NCBI GenBank assembly: GCA_947683625.1
Contig: CANTUR010000645.1
Coordinates: 673,501-737,500 of the forward strand
Direction: 5' to 3'
DNA: 64,000 nt
Origin: Mallotus nudiflorus
Taxonomy: Eukaryota; Streptophyta; Magnoliopsida; Malpighiales; Euphorbiaceae
Positions 14,601 through 22,875 of this stretch are shown piece after piece. Each line of letters starts with the position of its first letter. The first letter of the stretch is position 1. The notes beneath the pieces are model-generated. The model saw only the letters and a program-made list of their open reading frames with translations. It searched no databases and was not told where the DNA came from. A program made the position numbers and the translations under genes.

Positions 14601-14760
14601 GGGAAAATTTTACGTAAAATACTGAAAATAATAGACAGTAATTAAAATAGGTTTAAAATACATATTAACTCATAAAAATATCGTATAATGCATAAAAATT
14701 ATTGACACTGTATATCCCGGTACAGTGTAAAAATATTTTTAAAAAACACGGGATATTACA
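11658..14760 (-). repeat. 3' LTR of element B
   Basis: The left LTR is 3103 bp, from TGTCACGACCC to GGGATATTACA. Its 5' terminal hairpin is perfect here: CACTGTA (14706-14712) pairs with TACAGTG (14721-14727). A GA-rich tract (about 14228-14330) is CT-rich in sense and precedes the leader exon. The ORFs at 11660-11851, 11918-12112 and 13002-13229 recur at the same places in the other LTR and reflect sequence identity, not proven genes. Confidence 0.96.
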
Positions 14761-14775
14761 GTCTTCCCCCCTTAC
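14761..14775 (-). promoter_or_regulatory. Polypurine tract of element B
   Basis: In element sense this reads GTAAGGGGGGAAGAC immediately before the 3' LTR, where plus-strand DNA synthesis is primed in LTR elements. Element E has the same tract (55350-55364) and D a variant with one C (25508-25522). Confidence 0.85.
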
Positions 14776-14814
14776 AAGAATTCATCCCCGAATTCCAAAA
14801 ACAAGATTACAGAA

Positions 14815-16079
14815 TCAGGAAGGAAAGAGATACGGGTAAGAAGCTCGCATCTCAGCTTCAGTCTCCCACGTATGCTCTTCAACTCTGTCGCTACGCCACA
14901 AAACCTTGACCATCGGAATCTGCTTCGATCGCAACTGTCGAACTTGATAATCAACGATCGCCACAGGTTCTTCCACAAAAGTCAAATCTTCACTCACTTC
15001 CACACTATCAGGTTGCAACACGTGTGAAGGGTCTGAGATATACTTCCTCAACATCGAGATATGAAATACTGGATGCACCTGTGACATACTCGGAGGCAAA
15101 TCCAACCGATATGCAACAGTGCCAACTCTTTCCAGAATCTCAAACGGTCCAATATATCTCGGTGCTAACTTACCCTTCCTGCCAAATCTCATCACACCCT
15201 TCATCGGAGATACTTTCAGAAAAACGAAATCTCCAACCTGAAACTCCACATCTCTGCGCCTAGGATCCGCATAACTCTTCTGTCTACTAACTGCGGTCTC
15301 TAACCTACGCTTGATCACGGCGACTTTCTCTGCAGCATCTTGAACCATCTCTGGTCCAGTCAAAACTCTCTCACCGATCTCATCCCAACTCAACGGGGAT
15401 CTACACTTCCTTCCATACAACGCCTCATATGGTGCCATACCAATACTGCTATGGTAGCTGTTATTATATGCAACTCAACAAGCGACAAATGATCATCCCA
15501 GCTACCTCTCAAATCCAAGACACACATCCTCAACATATCTTCCAGTGTCTGGATCGTCCTCTCAGACTGACCATCTGTCTGAGGATGAAAAGCAGTACTG
15601 AAATCCAACCTAGTGCCCATCGCTTCCTGCAACTTCTGCCAAAAACGAGAAGTAAACACCGAACCTCTGTCTGACACAATGGACACAGGTACTCCATGAA
15701 GGCATACAATATGCTTCACGTACAACTTCGCCAATCTAGCAACTGAATATGTGGCTTTCACAGGCAAGAAATGTGCAGACTTCGTCAATCTGTCTACAAT
15801 CACCCAGATGGAATCGTATCCATCCTTCGAACGAGGTAAACCGACCATAAAATCCATAGCTATCCTTTCCCACTTCCACTCGGGAATAGGAAGAGGCTGA
15901 AGCTTCCCAGAAGGCTTCTGATGTTCGGCTTTCACTTGCTGACATGTCAAGCACTTAGCAACATAATCAGCAACATCCTTCTTCAATCCATCCCACCAGT
16001 ATAGATCTCTGATACTGTGGTACATCTTGGTAACACCAGGATGAACGCTGTAGGCTGTAGAATGTGCTTCCTCTAAAAT
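14815..16079 (-). pseudogene. Element B: integrase and chromodomain part of pol, separated by a stop and a frameshift
   Basis: This continues the B polyprotein after the stop at 16080-16082. The first part, in the same frame, holds the integrase zinc finger (H-H, then CLTC), and the catalytic core with D in AMDFMVG, D in VSDRGS and E in [14 protein letters not shown]. Near 15471 one A is missing relative to element E (GCAACTC against GCAAACTC), shifting the frame. The final 207-residue frame (14815-15438) holds the GPF/Y module ([18 protein letters not shown]) and a chromodomain ending HTWETEAEMRASYPYLF before TGA at 14815-14817. In chromoviruses this domain is thought to steer integration to heterochromatin, which fits the nested pattern here. 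Confidence 0.93.
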
Positions 16080-19000
16080 CTATTCTCTCAAATCATCCAC
16101 ATCAGGAACACACAATCTACCACTGATCCACAACACACCATCATCATCGAGTGTGAAATCAGTGAACTTCCTTGCTCGAACATTCTCTACAAGCTCTACT
16201 AGAATAGGATCTCGGCTCTGAGCTGCTTTAATCCTATCCCTCAGTACAGATCGTACTTTAAATTGAGCTAACAGTCCACCTGATCTACTGATCTTCGTCA
16301 TCAGACCTTGATCCACCAACAAATGCAATTCCTGGATCAATGGTCTCCTCTCAATACCAATGTGAGCAAGACTACCTGAGGACTTCCTACTCAAGGCATC
16401 TGCTACCACATTAGCCTTACCCGGATGGTAAAGAATCTCGCAATCATAATCCTTCAACAGTTCCAACCATCGTCTTTGCCTCAAATTCAGATCTCGCTGC
16501 TGGAAAATGTACTTAAGGCTCTTGTGATCAGTAAATATCTCACAAGTCAACCCGTACAGATAATGTCTCCAAATCTTCAAAGCAAAGATCACTGCAGCCA
16601 TCTCTAGATCATGTGTAGGATAGTTCTGCTCATGCTTCTTCAACTGCCTCGAAGCATAGGCTATCACCCTTCCATTCTGCATCAACACACAACCAAGACC
16701 AATTCTAGAGGCATCACAGTAAACTGTGAACTTATCCACACTATTAGGCAAAGCTAATACTGGCGCTGTGGTCAACTTCTCCTTCAACAACTGAAAACTA
16801 TTCTCACAAGCTTCTGACCACTCGAATCTAACATTCTTCTGAGTTAAGCGAGTCATAGGGGCTGCTATCCTGGAAAAATCCTGCACAAACCGCCTATAAT
16901 ACCCAGCTAAACCCAGAAAACTCCGAATCTCAGTAACTGAAGTAGGTCTAGGCCACTCAGATACTGCTTCAATCTTCTGTGGATCAACCTGAATACCTTC
17001 TTTAGACACTACGTGTCCAAGAAAAGAAACACTCTCCATCCAGAAATCACACTTCGAGAATTTAGCATAAAGCTGATGATCTCTCAGTGTCTGTAGTACA
17101 ATCCTCAAGTGATATACATGCTCTTCCATACTCCTCGAATATACTAGTATATCATCAATGAAGACTACTACAAACTGATCCACATACGGTCTGAATACTC
17201 TGTTCATCAGGTCCATAAAAGCTGCTGGTGCATTAGTCAAACCAAAAGACATCACCAGAAACTCATAATGACCATATCGAGTGTGGAATGCTGTCTTAGG
17301 AATATCAGCTTCACTAATCCGCAGCTGATGATAACCCGACCTCAAATCGACCTTAGAAAAGAACTGTGCACCTTGTAACTGATCAAATAAATCATCAATC
17401 CTCGGGAGAGGATACTTGTTCTTCACTGTCACCTTATTCAACTCTCTGTAGTCAATGCACAGTCTCAGGGTACCATCCTTCTTCTTCACAAACAAAACTG
17501 GTGCACCCCAAGGGGAAACACTAGGTCTGATAAAACCCTTATCCAACAACTCTTGCAACTGCTCCTTCAACTCTCTCAACTCTGCAGGAGCCATACGATA
17601 GGGTGGCATAGATATAGGAGTAGTACCTGGAACCACATCTATACAGAACTCAATCTCTCTATGAGGTGGTAAACCTGGCAACTCCTCGGGAAAAACATCA
17701 GGAAACTCACAAGCAACAGGAACATCTGTGAGTGACAACTTCTCCACTGACGTATCCCTAACCAATGCCAAAAACCCCTGACAACCTTTCCTCAACAACT
17801 TCCTAGCTGAAATAACAGAAATAAGATTCTGAGGTGCTGAACTCCTGTCACCAACAAACTTAAATTCTACTTCATCAGGAATTCTGAAAATCACCTCCTT
17901 ATTCCTGCAATCAACCACGGCAAAGTGCTGGGATAACCAATCCATTCCCAAAATAACATCAAACTCCATCACATCCAACAAAATCAAATCGGCGGATAAT
18001 TCTCTATCTCCCACGAGAACTGGACAACCAGAAAGAACAATATCGGCGTCCAAGGAATCACTCAGAGGAGTGGCAACAGACAAAGGAAAAGCCATCCTCG
18101 AAGCTTGCCAATAAGATTTAGAAGCAAAAATGGGAGAAACAAATGAATGCATGGCACCCGAATCAAACAAAACCAAAGCATCCAGGTAACAAACAGAAAG
18201 AATACCTGCCACGACTGCATTAGATGCCTGAGCATCCTGCTGAGTCAGATGAAAAACTCTGGCCTGGCCTCGACCTCCCTGCTGGCTGGTAGAAGCCTGG
18301 CCAACACCTCTAGCACCTCCTCTAGTACCTCTACCACGACTCTGCTGTGGAACAAACTGAGTAGAACTCTGATGCTGGGCTGGTGGTAACTGAAATGGCA
18401 CGGGTGCTGCACTAGCAATCGACTGCTGTGGGAATCGCGGAATCTGCTGCTGCTGATATCTGGAATAAGGACACGATCTAGCAAAATGTCCTGTCTGTCT
18501 GCATCTGAAACATGTCAACGGTGTCAGATAACACGGTCCCTGATGGACTCTACCACAAGTCTGACAAACACTGGCCACTGATCCAGAACTATGACCACTG
18601 CTGCTGCTCGAAGCACCTGACCCAAATCTGAACGATCTACGCTGACCTCCACGACCATGTCTACTGCTCCGATGCACTCGCTGCTGCTGTCTCTGACTCT
18701 GCTGAGTCGAACCTCGCTGCTGACTACTCGAACCAACATAAAAACTCGAATATGGAGTAGCCTGCGATCCACTCGACTGAACTCCCAACTGGTAATAATC
18801 AGGCATCGCTCCCTGCCTAACTAACCTCAGCTCAATCTCCTTAGCTAGCTCAATCACCGACTCGAGAGTAAGACCTGCTGTAGGCATACCAGCAAAAGCT
18901 GAACCCAAACCAGTAACATAGGTAGTAACCATGAAATACTGATCTCGCATCAGATCCTCAGCATATCTACCCAAACGAAGAAACTCTCGGGTATACTCCT

Positions 19001-19556
19001 CTACAGATCGATCTCCACGAGAAATACTAGTCAGACGAAGACGATAGCTCAAACAAAGAGGCTCTGGACAAAATCTCCTCATGAATCGCTCTCGAAACTG
19101 AACCCATGTCATCGTCATCATATAGGGCTGGATCATCTGAATAAACCAATCCAAGGCTGGTCCCTCGACAGACAACTCAATGATCATGATCCTCTGGTAC
19201 TCGGTATGAGCAGTCCGAGTCCTAGTCTCAATCGCATGCAGAAAATCTAAAGGATCAGAAGTACCATCAAAAACAATCCTGCCAACTCGGGCATAGAACA
19301 AAGCTGCCTCAGGGTCAGACATACCCTGCTGATAGGCAGGCTGAACAACTGGGGGAACAGGAACATCAAACTCAGGCTCAACAGGCTCCTCATCCTGTAA
19401 CTCTCTCTGCCTACGGCGACCTGCCGCTCCTCGAGGTCTACCTCTGCCACGACCTCTACGCCTAACTGGCGGCTCAGGAGGTAAAACATCGTCCTGAAAA
19501 GACTCATCATCCTCGGCCTCAACGACCGGTGGAGCGACACGCGCTCGCCTCCTCAT
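16080..19556 (-). CDS. Element B gag-protease-RT-RNaseH polyprotein, ended early by TAG
   Basis: An open frame of 1158 codons reads leftward from ATG at 19554-19556, the same start as in A and E. In order it has a basic RG-rich N-terminus (about 30-52), a capsid-like region (about 80-260), a knuckle-like C331-C334-H338-C342, a CCHC knuckle (C349, C352, H357, C362), protease with D-S-G at 465-467, reverse transcriptase with D737 and the FIDD box at 799-802, and RNase H with D948, E985 and D1010. Gag builds the particle, PR matures it, RT/RNase H make cDNA. The frame ends at TAG (16080-16082) where E has GAG, just before the integrase zinc finger; the full register would be about 1580 residues. 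In this stretch every enzyme motif I can recognise is present. Confidence 0.95.
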   Translation of the reverse strand: MRRRARVAPPVVEAEDDESFQDDVLPPEPPVRRRGRGRGRPRGAAGRRRQRELQDEEPVEPEFDVPVPPVVQPAYQQGMSDPEAALFYARVGRIVFDGTSDPLDFLHAIETRTRTAHTEYQRIMIIELSVEGPALDWFIQMIQPYMMTMTWVQFRERFMRRFCPEPLCLSYRLRLTSISRGDRSVEEYTREFLRLGRYAEDLMRDQYFMVTTYVTGLGSAFAGMPTAGLTLESVIELAKEIELRLVRQGAMPDYYQLGVQSSGSQATPYSSFYVGSSSQQRGSTQQSQRQQQRVHRSSRHGRGGQRRSFRFGSGASSSSSGHSSGSVASVCQTCGRVHQGPCYLTPLTCFRCRQTGHFARSCPYSRYQQQQIPRFPQQSIASAAPVPFQLPPAQHQSSTQFVPQQSRGRGTRGGARGVGQASTSQQGGRGQARVFHLTQQDAQASNAVVAGILSVCYLDALVLFDSGAMHSFVSPIFASKSYWQASRMAFPLSVATPLSDSLDADIVLSGCPVLVGDRELSADLILLDVMEFDVILGMDWLSQHFAVVDCRNKEVIFRIPDEVEFKFVGDRSSAPQNLISVISARKLLRKGCQGFLALVRDTSVEKLSLTDVPVACEFPDVFPEELPGLPPHREIEFCIDVVPGTTPISMPPYRMAPAELRELKEQLQELLDKGFIRPSVSPWGAPVLFVKKKDGTLRLCIDYRELNKVTVKNKYPLPRIDDLFDQLQGAQFFSKVDLRSGYHQLRISEADIPKTAFHTRYGHYEFLVMSFGLTNAPAAFMDLMNRVFRPYVDQFVVVFIDDILVYSRSMEEHVYHLRIVLQTLRDHQLYAKFSKCDFWMESVSFLGHVVSKEGIQVDPQKIEAVSEWPRPTSVTEIRSFLGLAGYYRRFVQDFSRIAAPMTRLTQKNVRFEWSEACENSFQLLKEKLTTAPVLALPNSVDKFTVYCDASRIGLGCVLMQNGRVIAYASRQLKKHEQNYPTHDLEMAAVIFALKIWRHYLYGLTCEIFTDHKSLKYIFQQRDLNLRQRRWLELLKDYDCEILYHPGKANVVADALSRKSSGSLAHIGIERRPLIQELHLLVDQGLMTKISRSGGLLAQFKVRSVLRDRIKAAQSRDPILVELVENVRARKFTDFTLDDDGVLWISGRLCVPDVDDLRE

Positions 19557-19754
19557 TCTGAAAAGACAAACGGAAAGATTCAGAAAAAATAGACAATGGA
19601 GGAATAACGCTGAAAACTACAGCAAGGAATACTCATCAAGACATACTCGAACCTAATACACTGCAATAGTCCAACAGAAAACACAACTTTAAAACTAGGG
19701 CCACAACTCACAAAACTAAGCCCTGACACAGAACTCCACTCTGAAACGAACTTC

Positions 19755-19766
19755 GCTCTGATACCA
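19755..19766 (-). promoter_or_regulatory. Primer-binding site of element B (initiator tRNA-Met)
   Basis: In element sense it reads TGGTATCAGAGC, the classical plant sequence complementary to the 3' end of initiator tRNA-Met, four bases beyond the 5' LTR. The same site is at 60331-60342 in E, at 33013-33024 in D (one change) and split by a solo LTR in A. Confidence 0.93.
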
Positions 19767-19813
19767 ACTTTGTCACGACCCAAAACAGGAGTCATGACCG
19801 GTGCTAGGGAACG

Positions 19814-19830
19814 GGAATTCTTTCGAATCC
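19814..19830 (-). other. GAAA-loop hairpin near the LTR 3' end
   Basis: In sense, GGATTC and GAATTCC pair around GAAA with one bulged T, about 45 nt from the LTR end and close to the PBS. D (about 33075) keeps AATTC-GAAA-GAATT. Confidence 0.55.
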
Positions 19831-20166
19831 GGAACCCGTAGCAAGCCTAAAAATAAAATAAATATGCAATAATAACCATAAAAATATAATATGCAGCGGA
19901 AAATAAAAATCATAAATATTACAATATCATCCATACCAACTGGATTCAATTCAAAACTCATCACATCAAATATATAATCTCATAAATGTATAATCTTTAT
20001 ACAAATCCAGTTTTACTATAATACATCTCTTTAAAATAAATACTTTATTTCACAACTACTGAAAATCACAACTACTGCAGTGTCTAGATAAAATAAATAA
20101 GACTCAAGTATACAATTTACATAAAGAAGCCGGGGCGGAAGAAATCCGGCGTATCGACCTGCTACT

Positions 20167-20223
20167 GAGGTCTGAGGAAGTTGACTCTCCTGAAAAATAG
20201 TCAACGGAGGGGAGTCAGACCTC
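20167..20223 (-). other. Stem-loop enclosing the candidate second acceptor
   Basis: The outer arms GAGGTCTGA (20167-20175) and TCAGACCTC (20215-20223) pair perfectly. The inner arms GTTGACT (20180-20186) and AGTCAAC (20199-20205) leave a 12-nt loop which in sense reads ATTTTTCAGGAG, so the acceptor CAG is in the loop. The outer arms recur in every family-1 LTR and, weakened, in D (about 33365-33425). Confidence 0.7.
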
Positions 20224-20417
20224 ACTGAGTGAATTACTATAATATATATACATACACTCTAAGTGATAATGCATACAGTCAACAGTATATATATATCTAA
20301 TATATATACAGGCAAATACACACAAATGCAGAAAAATCATTTTTTATATATTTTACTGAAAAATCCCAATTTATGAAGGATCACATAGAACCCTAGAATA
20401 TCGCAACCTCAGAAAAT

Positions 20418-20433
20418 AGTGTTAAACAACACT
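20418..20433 (-). other. Small hairpin AGTGTT-AAAC-AACACT
   Basis: A perfect 6-bp stem with a 4-nt loop lies in the LTR downstream of the twin stem-loop in sense. E has the same stem with loop AGAC. Confidence 0.6.
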
Positions 20434-20488
20434 CTAGCCACACAGGCTCACTTATTCCAAATATATCCACTTAATCCATTTGGACAGT

Positions 20489-20588
20489 AGACTGGCCCCG
20501 AGACACTAAGTCAACCGAGCTCCAGCAGTCTGACTGCCAGTGTGATTGGCCCCGAGACACTTGGTCAACCGAGCTCCAGCAATCACAC
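20489..20588 (-). other. Twin stem-loop with shared loop core
   Basis: Two units 54 bp apart share a loop core beginning GGCCCCGAGACACT and ending GAGCTCCAGCA, but have different stems: AGACTG (20489-20494) with CAGTCT (20526-20531), and GTGTGATTG (20540-20548) with CAATCACAC (20580-20588). It is recognisable in every LTR copy where this part is present, including both family-2 LTRs. Each core carries GTCAAC, i.e. GTTGAC in sense, a W-box core. Confidence 0.8.
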
Positions 20589-20670
20589 CCCAAACCACAT
20601 CTCACATATCAATAATCATAATCAAATCAATATCCACAAATAAGTTAGTAATATAGCCTAAAGCTATAGG

Positions 20671-20709
20671 CGTACCGGTACGTACTCGGTCCTAGTGCTG
20701 CCTACTAGG
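20671..20709 (-). other. Palindrome CGTACCGGTACG and CCTAGT/ACTAGG hairpin
   Basis: A 12-bp perfect palindrome (20671-20682) is followed by CCTAGT (20691-20696) pairing with ACTAGG (20704-20709). Just upstream, TATAGC and GCTATA flank CTAAA. Most other copies have CCTAGTG/CACTAGG with a 5-nt loop. Next to it, TTGATATCC is among the best-kept motifs in both LTR families. Confidence 0.65.
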
Positions 20710-21244
20710 TAGCACGTTCTATTGATATCCTTCATTAATAAATAATAAAACATTCATTCACAAATATAAATGATGCATGAATATAAATGAAACAACAATA
20801 TAAACCATATATATACCGAAAATATACCAAACATAAACCAGGTATATTTTGAGTATATATATGTCAAATAAATCCAATCAAATCATGAATTAAACTAAAA
20901 ATATATTTAAAAACATTTTAAATATATTTTATTAATAAAACATGTATATAATTTATTATATACCAAAAATATACTTGAATATAAATCACATTATTTATGC
21001 ATATTCAGTCAAAATAAAACATGCATTTTCTAAATCATGCATCCTAAGCATATATATATAATATAGTAACTCACCTAATGCGCTCCACGAGACAGGTCCG
21101 ACGGGCCTGGTCCACTAACCCTCGGTCTCGGCGCAACTAAACAAGAAATAATTAATCGACATCAGAATAACCCTAACAGAAATCTTAGAATTCAATCTAG
21201 AGTATTCAACACAGAATCGGAAATTAGGGTTCGACTGGATATCA

Positions 21245-21295
21245 CGTTTTACGAGAATTCTACCGAAAATCCGACAGAACCTCCCCTGTAAAACG
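21245..21295 (-). other. Conserved two-tier stem-loop, CGTTTTAC/GTAAAACG
   Basis: The outer stem CGTTTTAC (21245-21252) pairs with GTAAAACG (21288-21295). An inner stem is formed by TTCTACCG (21258-21265) and CGACAGAA (21272-21279; CGGCAGAA in the other B LTR). In the sense RNA the B 3' LTR version needs one G-U wobble; this would be an A-C mismatch on the other strand, pointing to sense RNA as the folded molecule. Confidence 0.65.
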
Positions 21296-21302
21296 GACAT
21301 CT

Positions 21303-21322
21303 CTCTACTCAAAAGAGTAGAG
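21303..21322 (-). other. Conserved hairpin CTCTACTC-AAAA-GAGTAGAG
   Basis: A perfect 8-bp stem with a 4-nt loop lies just downstream of the candidate acceptor. The loop is 3 nt in A, in LTR C and in the solo LTR at 1878, with the stem unchanged. D's LTR has CTCTACT-AAA-AGTAGAG. LTR F has lost it. Confidence 0.75.
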
Positions 21323-21328
21323 CCAACC

Positions 21329-22248
21329 CTGCACAGAAACACACTTCAAAAATAAACACCACAATCAATCACAACCCCTCGGTCGGACTCCAGACTACAA
21401 TCTGTCGACCGGGGTCCACAAACACAGAATATATATTCAAATATACCAAAAATATCCTTAAATCATAAAAATACATTTCATACGTAGAAATTACATAATA
21501 AATCTTGAAACACTGTAAAAATCGATTAAAACTCATTTTATTAGAAAAATCGTATATTATATATATAATTGAAAATAATTCCCGAAAAATAGTTTTAATT
21601 AGTTAAAAATACTAAATATTTTGTAGAAATCATTTTTATACCTTAAATAAATATTAAAACCAATTAAATTACATTTTTAGACAATTTAGGGTAAAATTAC
21701 CAAAATACCCCTATATATATATATATATACCTAAATTAGTTCAAAAATTCACCAAAAATCATACAATTATCCAAAATTAATTTTCTCAACATATTTATCA
21801 ATAATATCAATAATTAAACTCAATTAACCAATTAAATTCAATTTAAAACACAATTAACTTAATTTTACAAAATCACATAAACTTCAATAATTAAAAATAA
21901 ATACTTAGAAATTCATAAAAATTCCAAATAAATTCCTATAATTCATTTCAACACCTAATTCAACCATAAACTCCAATTTCATAATTTAAATAATTAATTT
22001 CCGAAAATTAGAAAATAATATTAAAATATTCAAAAATACCCAAAAATCCAAACAACCTCCAAAAATTCTGTAAAAATTCATACATGTATATTAAGCTACT
22101 AGGAACAACATTTGTGAAGGAATTTTCCATGAATCATCCAAATCGAAGCTCAAAAAAATCGAAAACCCAAAGAGGCCGAAAATTTCAAATCGAAACCTAA
22201 GCAATTCTAGACCATTTTAGCTCAAACCAAAGCTAGAATAACACTCAC
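21329..22248 (-). promoter_or_regulatory. Candidate intron 1 in the LTR leader
   Basis: In sense, GAGCTCCG is followed by GTGAGTGT (donor, 22248) and, 920 nt later, a pyrimidine-containing TTTCTGTGCAG (acceptor, 21329). The span is AT-rich, as plant introns are. The same pair is at 2695 and about 3611 in the 1878-5178 LTR. The stop of the leader ORF (TGA) lies inside the donor. Inferred from sequence only. Confidence 0.5.
21375..21414 (-). other. Conserved stem-loop, CGGTCG/CGACCG
   Basis: CCCCTCGGTCG (21375-21385) pairs with CGACCGGGG (21406-21414) around an approximately 20-nt loop. The A LTR has it intact (6777-6816). Family-2 LTRs keep the stem with a C-G pair replaced by T-A (9301-9339, 51180-51220). 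Confidence 0.7.
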
Positions 22249-22875
22249 CGGAGCTCAAGGAGAAGATAGAGACCGGCGGTGTCGAAAACGGTGGCCGGAG
22301 GAGGGAGAAACGGCGGTGAGAAAATGTGGTGGTCGGCGCCCGCGAGAGAGAAAGAAGAAGAAGAAGAAAAAGAAAAAGAAAGAAAAAGGAAAGAGAAAGA
22401 AAAAGAAAAAGAAAGAAAAAGGAAAAGAAAAAAAAAAGAAAATAAATAAAATAAATTAAAATAATTAAATATTAATAAATAATTAATAATAAAATAATAA
22501 CTTTTAATAATTTAATAATAAATAAAATAATCAAATAATAATAAATAAATAATAAAATATTAGGGTAATAATAAACCCTAATTAAATAAATATACACACA
22601 CAGGCTTTATTTAATAATTTAAAAATATGTATGAGTTCATGCAAACCCGTAAATACATTTAAAATAATTAATAATACATTGTTTATGTGGAAATTTCCCC
22701 GAAAATGAAAGTCCCGGGAAAATTTTACGTAAAATACTGAAAATAATAGACAGTAATTAAAATAGGTTTAAAATACATATTAACTCATAAAAATATCGTA
22801 TAATGCATAAAAATTATTGACACTGTATATCCCGGTACAATGTAAAAATATTTTTAAAAAACACGGGATATTACA

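Larger units (their letters stand above)
20190..21074 (-). promoter_or_regulatory. Candidate intron 2 in the LTR leader
   Basis: In sense, CATTAG is followed by GTGAGTTACT (donor, 21074), a good match to AG|GTGAGT. The best downstream acceptor is TATTTTTCAG|GAGAG (20190), 885 nt away. The E LTRs keep the donor; A and the 1878 LTR have TGTGAGTT there instead. The span includes the twin stem-loop and the invariant GATATC block. Confidence 0.45.
11658..22875 (-). mobile_element. Element B: complete Tekay/Del-type chromovirus retrotransposon
   Basis: A full-length element of 11,218 bp has two nearly identical LTRs (11658-14760 and 19771-22875) and the duplication CTTAA at 11653-11657 and 22876-22880. 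In element sense the order is 5' LTR, PBS, gag-PR-RT-RNaseH-INT-chromodomain, polypurine tract, 3' LTR. The LTRs differ at scattered sites and a small cluster near 14000/22100, so the insertion is recent relative to its neighbours. It would replicate by transcription, cytoplasmic reverse transcription and integrase-mediated insertion. One stop and one 1-nt deletion mean this copy is probably not autonomous. It sits inside LTR C. Confidence 0.97.
19771..22875 (-). repeat. 5' LTR of element B, with promoter and structured leader
   Basis: The right LTR is 3105 bp. In sense, a U3 of roughly 0.45 kb ends in a CT-rich tract (about 22445-22351), followed by a leader exon ending at a GTGAGT donor (22248), an AT-rich stretch, and a region dense in stem-loops (about 21414-20167). 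It ends near a GAAA-loop hairpin (19814-19830). The transcript would start in this LTR; the exact start cannot be read from sequence alone. Confidence 0.95.

Noticed and set aside
15024..15263. Antisense ORFs over integrase (also 55607-55846 and 26237-26482)
   Set aside because: They are shadows of the conserved pol frame.
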